64,000 nt of DNA from Defluviitalea saccharophila (lineage in GTDB: Bacteria; Bacillota; Clostridia; Lachnospirales; Defluviitaleaceae). Position numbers and translations under genes: made by a program. The DNA lies in NCBI RefSeq assembly GCF_038396635.1, contig NZ_CP121687.1:2408592-2472591 (forward strand), read 5' to 3'. Of this stretch, positions 57,906 through 64,000 are shown one piece after another. How positions within the stretch are numbered: the first letter of the stretch is position 1; each line of letters opens with the position of its first letter. Below the pieces are notes generated by a model. That model searched no databases and was not told the DNA's origin. It worked only from the letters and a program-made list of their open reading frames with translations.

Positions 57906-59375
57906 ATGATTATAACAAGAAAAATTGAACTAGCTGTTATAGGAACAGAAGAGGAGAAACAAGCAAGTTGGGAATTGATACGATATTATCACAATATAAT
58001 ACCGCAATTAAATAATTTTATTATTACACAAATTTTCCTTAACAATTTAATTGAAGAAAAATTTGCAGTTCACGATAAGATTTACACTGAAAAAATTAAT
58101 TTATGTGAAAGAAAGATTAGTGAACTATATAATAAATTAAAAAGAAAGAATCAACAGATTAAAGAAATAGTTGAGGAAGATCAAAGTAAAAAAGAGAAGC
58201 TAATAAAAGAGAAAGAAACTATTTTGAAAGATATTGAGAAGTTAAAAAAGAAAAAAAGTGGTTATTTCTTTGAAGGAAGAACAGAGGCACGAAATAAATT
58301 TAAAGAAATTTATAATGTTACGTTACAAGGTTCAATAAATCAAATGATAAGAAGTATTGATCATTTTGCAGACATTCCTGATACAATAATATCACCAGCT
58401 ATATCTGAACTGAGTTTTTATAAGAATGAAATCTATAAGATTAAACTAGGAGAATCTAGTATACGTTATTATAAGAAAGGGATGCCTTTTAACACTAGAG
58501 GTAGAGACTTGAAATTTGAAATACAAGATAAAGACATTTACATTAGGTGGGTCAAAGGAATTAAATTTAAACTTATCTTTGGACGGGATAGAAGTAATAA
58601 TAAAGCAATTGTGGATAAAATATTAAGTGAAGAATATAAGGTATGTGATAGCAAAATACAGCTTAAGGATAAAAAGTTATTTTTACTACTGTGTGTGGAC
58701 ATTCCTGACAATGTACATGTATTAGATGAAGACAAAGTTTTAGGTGTTGACTTAGGAATAAAAGTACCTGCTTACATAAGTGTAAACGAGGGATACTTTA
58801 GACAGGCAATAGGTAATGTTGATGAATTTTTAAAGATAAGAATGCAAATGCAAAGAAGAAGAAGACAATTACAAAAGGCACTTAAATATACTTCAGGGGG
58901 CAAAGGAAGAAAGAAAAAGCTCAAAGCATTAGATACTTTCGAAGAAACAGAAGCTAACTGGGTGAGGACATATAATCATAAGTTATCTAAAGCTATAGTT
59001 GAAGCAGCGCTAAAACAAAACTGTAAGACTATAAATCTTGAGTTTCTAAAAGGATATGGAGAAAAAGAAACAAATAAATTTATCCTTAGAAATTGGTCAT
59101 ATTATCAACTTCAACAATTTATTGAATATAAGGCAAAAAGATACGGTATTGATGTTAGATATATAGATCCTTATCATTCATCTCAAACTTGTAGCGAATG
59201 TGGTCATTATGAAGAAGGTCAACGTATTGACCAAGAGACCTTTATCTGTAAGAAGTGTGGATTTAAAGATAATGCTGATTATAATGCCAGTAAGAATATT
59301 GCAAAGAGTACTAAGTATGTTCAATCAAAATATGAATGTGAATATTTTAAGAATCATAATTCTGTCGATGTGTGA
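57906..59375 (+). CDS. Cas12f-like (type V-F/V-U) miniature CRISPR nuclease
   Basis: A 489-residue TnpB/Cas12-family protein. The N-terminal half has a charged coiled coil (about 60-118) and a beta-rich region (175-275) in the place of the REC/WED parts. The C-terminal half carries the split RuvC: D282 in L-G-V-D-L-G-I-K-V-P-A, E379 in I-N-L-E-F-L-K-G-Y and D458 in D-N-A-D-Y-N-A-S-K-N, with the target-nucleic-acid-binding zinc ribbon C429-x2-C432...C448-x2-C451 between the last two. All catalytic residues are intact. Length fits Cas12f1 (about 400-530) and exceeds most TnpB proteins. A CRISPR array starts 162 bases after its stop and a tracrRNA-like gene follows. No cas1/cas2/cas4, TnpA or transposon ends are seen. 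A TnpB caught beside an array is the main alternative. Confidence 0.85.
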   Translation: MIITRKIELAVIGTEEEKQASWELIRYYHNIIPQLNNFIITQIFLNNLIEEKFAVHDKIYTEKINLCERKISELYNKLKRKNQQIKEIVEEDQSKKEKLIKEKETILKDIEKLKKKKSGYFFEGRTEARNKFKEIYNVTLQGSINQMIRSIDHFADIPDTIISPAISELSFYKNEIYKIKLGESSIRYYKKGMPFNTRGRDLKFEIQDKDIYIRWVKGIKFKLIFGRDRSNNKAIVDKILSEEYKVCDSKIQLKDKKLFLLLCVDIPDNVHVLDEDKVLGVDLGIKVPAYISVNEGYFRQAIGNVDEFLKIRMQMQRRRRQLQKALKYTSGGKGRKKKLKALDTFEETEANWVRTYNHKLSKAIVEAALKQNCKTINLEFLKGYGEKETNKFILRNWSYYQLQQFIEYKAKRYGIDVRYIDPYHSSQTCSECGHYEEGQRIDQETFICKKCGFKDNADYNASKNIAKSTKYVQSKYECEYFKNHNSVDV

Positions 59376-59396
59376 TAAAGTAAAAATACTAAGGGT

Positions 59397-59424
59397 TTGA
59401 CAGAATATAAGAACCTAGTATAAT
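59397..59424 (+). promoter_or_regulatory. Leader promoter of the CRISPR array
   Basis: TTGACA (59397-59402), a 16-base spacer and TATAAT (59419-59424): two full consensus boxes about 114 bases before the first repeat. It lies between the nuclease stop and the array, so the array has its own strong transcription start on the plus strand. Confidence 0.8.
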
Positions 59425-59495
59425 AAGGATTTTTATAATATATAGAGTTGGTGTATTTTTTGATTAAGATATAATTAGTAGATAGACAAAAAATA

Positions 59496-59547
59496 GTTTT
59501 AAAACCCTGCCATATACATACTTAAATGCCAATGGGGGTTTTAAAAC
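59496..59547 (+). repeat. Leader hairpin that includes the start of repeat 1
   Basis: GTTTTAAAACCC (59496-59507) is the exact reverse complement of GGGTTTTAAAAC (59536-59547), whose last ten bases are the first ten of CRISPR repeat 1. The 28-base loop between them is not repeat-like. It may be a truncated extra repeat, or a structure in the leader RNA that holds the first repeat's 5' end. Confidence 0.6.
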
Positions 59548-60025
59548 AACCATAGTTGAGATGGAACACAAAATAATTGGCTTTATTAGTTATCTCATTC
59601 CAAGTTTTAAAACAACCATAGTTGAGATGGAACCTGATAAATAAAGTAAGGGCAAACCCTTCCTGTGCGGTTTTAAAACAACCATAGTTGAGATGGAACA
59701 TTTATAGGAAGTGGGACGACTGCTGTAGCAGCCAAGTTTTAAAACAACCATAGTTGAGATGGAACTTACTCAAAGAAGTAGAGGCTTTTTATATGCAAAA
59801 GGTTTTAAAACAACCATAGTTGAGATGGAACGAAAATTACCAGGGAGCAAGTGGAGCAATCCATCTGGTTTTAAAACAACCATAGTTGAGATGGAACGAC
59901 TTTATGAGAACGCCTATTGCATGTTTGGGCGAAGGTTTTAAAACAACCATGGTTGCCATGGAATACATTAAGTCTCAATTTTTTATTATGCCCTCGTTTT
60001 AAAACGACAATAGTAAATTGTAAAG
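59538..60025 (+). CRISPR. CRISPR array: six identical 30-nt repeats plus two degenerate ones
   Basis: Repeat (30 nt): first half GTTTTAAAACAACCA, second half TAGTTGAGATGGAAC. Exact copies start at 59538, 59604, 59670, 59736, 59802 and 59868; the five spacers between them are all 36 nt and all different, and the sixth spacer is 37 nt. A seventh copy (59935-59964) has four changes, and an eighth (59996-60025) is heavily decayed after a 31-nt spacer. Decay at the right end and a strong promoter on the left fix the orientation: leader left, old end right. The first ten bases of the repeat are a palindrome. The last bases, GATGGAAC, resemble the 3' end of Cas12f repeats. Confidence 0.97.
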
Positions 60026-60054
60026 TAAAATTATATTAGATATTTAGGTTTTAT

Positions 60055-60218
60055 GTTCCATAGAACGATGGTAATAATTTATTTGTTTTACAAATAAAAA
60101 AATTAAAAGTAACTAGTTTTATACTAGTTGGGCTGGTTCCACAGCCCTAAGTCGAGGTCTGCGGGCACTCGGTAACTCAACTATGTACTAAAGAGCAATT
60201 TAATATTGCTCTTTTTTT
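60055..60218 (+). ncRNA. Predicted tracrRNA of the Cas12f-like system
   Basis: Structured RNA gene between the array and its own terminator. In order: a small hairpin GTTC/GAAC (60055-60066) whose GTTCCAT is itself complementary to the repeat 3' end; hairpin AACTAGT/ACTAGTT (60111-60129); hairpin GGGCTG/CAGCCC (60130-60147) with the six-base loop GTTCCA, the exact complement of the repeat's last six bases TGGAAC; then TAAGTCGAG, whose CGAG (60153-60156) can pair with CTCG (60168-60171); then the anti-repeat CTCAACTATG (60176-60185), exact complement of ten repeat bases. Un1Cas12f1 tracrRNA, from memory, has the same order: GGGCTG hairpin, loop pairing with the repeat end, then TAATGTCGAG. The 5' end is uncertain; a weak promoter TTGTAA-17-TATTTA lies at 60018-60046, or it is made by read-through from the array. 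Confidence 0.8.
60191..60218 (+). terminator. Terminator of the tracrRNA-like gene
   Basis: AAGAGCAAT (60191-60199) pairs with ATTGCTCTT (60205-60213) and is followed by a T-run to 60218. It comes five bases after the anti-repeat. Bases 60219-60344 show no gene. Confidence 0.88.
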
Positions 60219-60344
60219 ATGTATACGGTGAGATTAAAATCTAGAAAAAACTCTTAGACTCTATAAATGTTAGAAGAAAAACATAAATAAACAAATAGAT
60301 CAACTCAAAGGGAAATACATTAATATAGATAGCACTAATTAAGC

Positions 60345-60899
60345 TTACAATCTACGAAATCCGAGAATTTGAATATGATCTTGATTGTTAAATTTTACCA
60401 TTTCAAAACCATGTTCCTCAAAATTGCGTTGGATTTCTTTTGGAGCATAAAACTTAACATCTCCTGCTTTTGATAATGGAACAAATGGGTTCAAAATTGC
60501 ACGAATGATAAATGAAGGGTATATATCCGCTATATATAATTGCCCTTTCGGTTTTATAATTCGACTCGCTTCTTTAGCAAATGCTTTTGGATCAGGGAAA
60601 TGGTGATATGCTGCACAAACAGTTATTATATCAAACATTTGATCATCAAAAGGTGTATGCTCACAACTGCTTATTTCAAATGTCATATCAGGGCATCTCT
60701 TTTTAGCATTTTCAATCATCTTTTCTGAAATATCAATTCCATATCCTTTAATATCATATTTATTAGATAATATTTTAAGGAATGTTGCATTCCCGCAGGC
60801 AACATCTAAAATATGACTATGAGGTTCTACAGTAATTTCTTCTAAGTTGTCTGCTTTTTGATTATAACTTTCTTGTGATTTATCTTTAAAAGACTTCAT
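60345..60899 (-). CDS. Class I SAM-dependent methyltransferase, probably with internal deletion
   Basis: A 184-residue methyltransferase_11-type protein with the SAM motif I-L-D-V-A-C-G-N-A-T-F (about residues 30-40), G-I-D-I-S-E-K-M-I and P-F-D-D-Q-M-F-D-I-I-T. The N-terminus M-K-S-F-K-D-K-S-Q-E-S-Y-N-Q-K-A-D-N runs straight into L-E-E-I-T-V-E-P; relatives I remember have about 20 further residues here (a Y-D-x-T-F-D-G region). The gene may therefore be damaged. The substrate is unknown. It is convergent to the CRISPR locus. Confidence 0.75.
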   Translation of the reverse strand: MKSFKDKSQESYNQKADNLEEITVEPHSHILDVACGNATFLKILSNKYDIKGYGIDISEKMIENAKKRCPDMTFEISSCEHTPFDDQMFDIITVCAAYHHFPDPKAFAKEASRIIKPKGQLYIADIYPSFIIRAILNPFVPLSKAGDVKFYAPKEIQRNFEEHGFEMVKFNNQDHIQILGFRRL

Positions 60900-61010
60900 A
60901 CCCCAAATCCCTTCCCCGCAAATTAGAGTACACCCTTCTGCTATTCATATAATTTCAGAAGTTCATTAATATTACATGACTGAACCATAGTATGCCTTAT
61001 TATAATCTAT
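60900..61010. other. Intergenic stretch without a recognisable gene
   Basis: AT-rich sequence upstream of the methyltransferase gene. A GGGAAGGGATTTGGGG-like site on the minus strand lies just before its start. Nothing else is supported. Confidence 0.4.
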
Positions 61011-61124
61011 TTTACAGGTTATGGCAATTTTCAATATAGTTCTTTAAAAGAAGCTTCTTATAAACAGTGATATCAAGAAGTTATTGTAGAGGATAAAAAT
61101 GGAAATAGTGTAGCAGCCTTGTAA
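61011..61124 (+). pseudogene. Short decayed coding remnant, family unknown
   Basis: One frame reads F-T-G-Y-G-N-F-Q-Y-S-S-L-K-E-A-S-Y-K-Q, a TGA stop, then Y-Q-E-V-I-V-E-D-K-N-G-N-S-V-A-A-L and a TAA stop. The codon pattern and the protein-like text on both sides of the stop suggest the tail of a lost gene. I do not recognise the family. It could be chance. Confidence 0.3.
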
Positions 61125-61216
61125 TGGGTATAATATCTATAGTATAATGTATTTGCTGTATTTTCCTGTAAAGTTTAAAAACTAGGTTAATAATGGCATA
61201 GCTATTTGGAGGAATT

Positions 61217-62287
61217 ATGCAAAAAGTATTGATTGATAGTGTTGATAAAAGAATGACGGCGCCTTTAGTAGACTACCTTAGGCACGAAGGCTATGAAGTG
61301 CATGGGATTTGTTTTAGAGATACTAAAGTCATCAGCAATCATCTAAATTCCATTTTTGCAATTTCCAAAGACAATATCAAAGAAGACTTAAAAAATGTTT
61401 TTCTTAAGTTTTCAGACGAGGATTATTTGCTTGTGGGTAATCCCCTGATCATTGAAGCAGTCAATGAAATACAGCCGCAGATGAAATACATAGTGCCAAA
61501 CCAAGAAACCGTTTTAAAAATCACCAATAAAAGATGGCTTATGGAGCTCGCTTATAATTTAGGCATAAAGGCTCCTAGAAATGATGCAAAAGACTATCCT
61601 TTGGTAATCAAACTCAATAATTCTGAAAAAACTCATTTAAAGCCTCAGCAGAGATACAAGATTGTTCATAACGATGAAGAATACAAAAAAGCTATAGAAT
61701 CTATGAAGGATAATGAGGGCAATTTACTGGTTCAAGAATACGTAACTGGCAAAGGTTTTGGCGTTTCTATGCTTTTAGATTATGATTCGAATTTGGTAGA
61801 CTATATCATGCATGAACGCCTTTTAGAATATCCTGTTGCCGGAGGACCCAGTGCCATTTGCATTACCAGACATAAAAAAGAATTGGTTGCTAATGCATAT
61901 AAGCTTTTAAAAGAATTAAAATGGACAGGCTATGCCATGGTAGAATTTAAAGGGGATTATTTGATTGAAATTAATCCCAGGTATTGGGGAAGTATGCCCC
62001 TCCTATTTGTGGCTAAGTCTTCTTTTTTTACTAATTATCTTAGAGTTTTAGACAATACCCATATTGCAATCAATGAAACCATTGTTCCATACAAACTGAA
62101 TGCTAAAATGTACTATTTCCCTCAAGCCTATTTAGCTGTACTAGCCTTTATAAAAAAAGGTAAAATAAATCAAGCTCTTAAATCCTTGGGAGATATTCTT
62201 ACGGCTAAAGAGGGGGTATTTAGTTTAAGTAATCCAACACCGTTTATGAATTATTTAAAATCTCTAGTTGGGAGAAATATGAAATGA
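61217..62287 (+). CDS. ATP-grasp ligase-like protein
   Basis: A 356-residue protein with a Rossmann-like N-terminal third and an ATP-grasp core (about 100-300): Y-P-L-V-I-K-L-N-N, L-L-V-Q-E-Y-V-T-G-K-G-F-G-V-S-M-L and the metal-binding F-K-G-D-Y-L-I-E-I-N-P-R-Y-W-G-S. Such enzymes join a carboxylate to an amine or thiol with ATP. The start follows TTGGAGGAATT. It overlaps the PHP gene by four bases and forms an operon with it and a polysaccharide deacetylase, pointing to cell-surface polymer or small-molecule synthesis. The substrate is not known. Confidence 0.87.
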   Translation: MQKVLIDSVDKRMTAPLVDYLRHEGYEVHGICFRDTKVISNHLNSIFAISKDNIKEDLKNVFLKFSDEDYLLVGNPLIIEAVNEIQPQMKYIVPNQETVLKITNKRWLMELAYNLGIKAPRNDAKDYPLVIKLNNSEKTHLKPQQRYKIVHNDEEYKKAIESMKDNEGNLLVQEYVTGKGFGVSMLLDYDSNLVDYIMHERLLEYPVAGGPSAICITRHKKELVANAYKLLKELKWTGYAMVEFKGDYLIEINPRYWGSMPLLFVAKSSFFTNYLRVLDNTHIAINETIVPYKLNAKMYYFPQAYLAVLAFIKKGKINQALKSLGDILTAKEGVFSLSNPTPFMNYLKSLVGRNMK

Positions 62288-63075
62288 AAATATGTTTGCA
62301 TATCCATTCTAGATACTCCCATGACTCTGATGTCTCGGTAAAAGATATTATCCATGAGGCAGAGAGACTAGGATATGATGTTATATCTATTACAGATCAC
62401 AATACTGTAAAAGGGAGCTTAGAAGCGCTGGAATATAAAGATTCTAATGTTTCTATTATTCCGGGAGCAGAATTTTCTACGGAATTCGGACATGTACTGG
62501 CATATTTTATAGATGATTCTATAGAAAAAAATACCCCGAAGGTAGATGAAAAGCGCTTTGACTTTTTTAAGCTGGTAGAAAATATCAGATACATCAATGG
62601 TGTGATTATATTGGCACATCCCTTTAACAGTAAGTTAAAAGAGCATATGGAGATTTTAAATAGTATTGATGGCATAGAGAGATACAACGCTCGCTTAGAC
62701 TCATTTTATTTTAAAAACAAATCCAATAGCTTTATAAAACCTTTACTAAATAGAAAGAATTTTATTTATCTGGGGGGGCCTGATGCCCATTCCTTAGAAG
62801 AATTAAGTCATTGCTATACGATTACAAAAGAATTTTCTTTAGATCCAGAGGCCTTTAAGAAAGCCCTTTTTAACCAAAGTATCGTATATTATAAGACCTC
62901 AGTGAATTACGCCATATCAAAAGCAAAGATCCATAATATAAAAAAGTTTAAGCCAAAGCATATAGTCAAAAATATTATAAGAATGATGTATGGAATTTTA
63001 GAAATTGTTTACACTAAAGTACTGAGGTGTAGACAATATGAGATTATATACATTGGCAAGGAAAGTAAACCATAG
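62284..63075 (+). CDS. PHP-domain metal-dependent phosphoesterase-like protein
   Basis: A 263-residue protein starting with the PHP motif L-H-I-H-S-R-Y-S-H-D-S (residues 4-14), followed by I-S-I-T-D-H-N-T-V-K, I-P-G-A-E-F-S-T-E, L-A-H-P-F-N and G-G-P-D-A-H-S, the residues that bind two or three metals. Phosphate-ester hydrolysis is expected. The basic C-terminal 40 residues are extra. Its ATG overlaps the ATP-grasp stop and its end overlaps the deacetylase start. Confidence 0.88.
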   Translation: MKICLHIHSRYSHDSDVSVKDIIHEAERLGYDVISITDHNTVKGSLEALEYKDSNVSIIPGAEFSTEFGHVLAYFIDDSIEKNTPKVDEKRFDFFKLVENIRYINGVIILAHPFNSKLKEHMEILNSIDGIERYNARLDSFYFKNKSNSFIKPLLNRKNFIYLGGPDAHSLEELSHCYTITKEFSLDPEAFKKALFNQSIVYYKTSVNYAISKAKIHNIKKFKPKHIVKNIIRMMYGILEIVYTKVLRCRQYEIIYIGKESKP

Positions 63076-64000
63076 GATTAAACAAAAACGAAGAGAAGAC
63101 GCAGGAAAATACTTATCTCCTGTAAGAAGACTTGAAAAATTTTCCGTTCCTGTTGGGGAAAAAGTAGTATCGATGACATTTGACGATGGCCCGATGAATA
63201 TGCCGGCCAATCCGACTCCGGACCCCAAATATGAAAACTGGGGACTCACAAAAATATTAATTGATATTATGGGTGAGTATGGAGCAAGGGGAACTTTTAA
63301 TGTTGTTGGTACGACAGAATATAATTATCCGGATAAACAAGGTATGATCCATAAACCAACCTGGAGCGGCGTGAAGCATGACCACTATCCCCAATTTGGA
63401 AAAGATCAGTATGCAGGGGCAAAGAATCAAAAGGAACTCATTAAAGCACTGATAGACAATGGTCATGAAATTTCAAATCATGGGTACAAACATATCTTAT
63501 TTGGTAAAAACCATTTGGTATATGGCAGCCGAGAGCATTTTTCCAATATCTATGAAGTTGTATCGGATTTGAGACAATTACATGATTTGCTTAAAACTGA
63601 GTTTAATTATGATATAATGATGTCAAGACCGCCGCATTATATTGACAAAATTCCAGATGGTTTTACTTCTTATGATGCTTATGCATTGATGAAATATGAT
63701 TATTTAGCTGCAAGCTTTGATGGAGGGGGTTGGTTGCCTACAGTCGGAGATTATAAAGAAGATGTCAGAAGAATGGTTGAGCCTTTAGAAAATGCATTAA
63801 AGAATGATGCGAATGCATTAGATGGCCAGATCATATTTCAAAAAGACGGCTATAATATGTCTTTAATGACACCGGTAGCCACAGCATTAAAAGAACAATT
63901 AGAAATCTTAAAAAGATACGGATACAAAGTGATTCCTGTAAGAGAATTAAAGCAGAAATATCCTTTTGAAGATTTCTGTGATACATCAAAGAATTTTGAA
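63038..64000 (+). CDS. Polysaccharide deacetylase (NodB-like), 3' end outside window
   Basis: The frame opens at ATG 63038, behind GAGGTG, 38 bases inside the PHP gene, and is still open at the window edge (321 codons seen). Near residue 46 is the NodB metal motif M-T-F-D-D-G-P; G-H-E-I-S-N-H-G-Y-K-H supplies the second motif and S-R-P-P-H-Y the third. Such enzymes remove acetyl groups from chitin-like or peptidoglycan polymers. No clear signal peptide is present in the first 45 residues, which are basic, so the site of action is uncertain. Confidence 0.88.
   Translation, partial: MRLYTLARKVNHRIKQKRREDAGKYLSPVRRLEKFSVPVGEKVVSMTFDDGPMNMPANPTPDPKYENWGLTKILIDIMGEYGARGTFNVVGTTEYNYPDKQGMIHKPTWSGVKHDHYPQFGKDQYAGAKNQKELIKALIDNGHEISNHGYKHILFGKNHLVYGSREHFSNIYEVVSDLRQLHDLLKTEFNYDIMMSRPPHYIDKIPDGFTSYDAYALMKYDYLAASFDGGGWLPTVGDYKEDVRRMVEPLENALKNDANALDGQIIFQKDGYNMSLMTPVATALKEQLEILKRYGYKVIPVRELKQKYPFEDFCDTSKNFE

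Noticed and set aside
57906-59375. Insertion sequence IS200/IS605 with TnpB (OrfB)
   Set aside because: The protein family fits, but there is no TnpA and no left or right end structures, the ORF is longer than most TnpB proteins, and it is followed by a CRISPR array and a matching anti-repeat RNA.
59759-59941. 60-residue ORF on the plus strand inside the CRISPR array
   Set aside because: It is made of repeats and spacers; the repeated K-T-T-I-V-E-M-E text is translated repeat sequence.
60055-60061. GTTCCAT as the main anti-repeat
   Set aside because: It complements the repeat's last seven bases but lies far from the longer exact anti-repeat (60176-60185) and inside its own small hairpin; kept only as a note.

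Overview
This is a low-GC Gram-positive (Firmicutes) chromosome segment. ORFs start behind strong GGAGG-type ribosome sites, intrinsic terminators are frequent, and the gene set (long-form HPF, SecA, prfB with its frameshift, TsaE/B/D, YacL, an FMN-riboswitch ribU, a small sigma/anti-sigma pair) fits an anaerobic Clostridia lineage. The 16S gene reads as Lachnospirales-like; a Defluviitalea-type relative is my impression from memory, not a search result.

Layout. 1-6.3 kb: carbohydrate genes (end of a GH3 hydrolase, a GH94-like phosphorylase), a decayed GNAT gene and a YesM/YesN-type two-component pair. 6.5-10 kb: an OpuC-type osmolyte importer with a GntR-RCK_C regulator resembling the c-di-AMP sensor BusR. 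10.0-10.6 kb: a gene-free stretch holding a tight DnaA-box cluster. 10.6-20.1 kb: a chemoreceptor, an AraC regulator and a divergent sugar ABC importer with a GH65 disaccharide phosphorylase. 20.2-22.6 kb: a polar amino acid ABC importer. 22.7-50.7 kb: mostly housekeeping (hpf, secA, prfB, cheW, hom-PGM-like-lysC, tex, ribU, tsaE-tsaB-rimI, a Lon-like protease, zur/znuABC, rnz, a sigma/anti-sigma operon with a bactofilin-like membrane protein, tsaD, yacL, ispD).

50.8-57.7 kb is an rRNA/tRNA block: two Ser tRNAs, 16S, 5S, tRNA-Ile, tRNA-Ala, 23S, then ten tRNAs. The 5S gene lies between 16S and 23S and none follows 23S, an unusual order.

57.7-60.2 kb, directly behind the tRNA cluster, is the most interesting part: a compact CRISPR locus with a single 489-residue TnpB/Cas12f-like nuclease (RuvC triad and zinc ribbon intact), a CRISPR array of six identical 30-nt repeats plus two decayed ones with mostly 36-nt spacers, and, downstream of the array, a structured RNA gene that I read as its tracrRNA. 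That RNA has a 10-nt anti-repeat, a hairpin whose six-base loop is the exact complement of the last six bases of the repeat, and its own terminator. No cas1, cas2 or cas4 is present. The layout and the loop-repeat pairing match the logic of type V-F (Cas12f) guide RNAs while the sequences differ.

The right end holds a methyltransferase that seems to have lost an internal segment, and an ATP-grasp / PHP / polysaccharide deacetylase operon that runs off the window. All family calls rest on motifs read by eye; no database search was possible.
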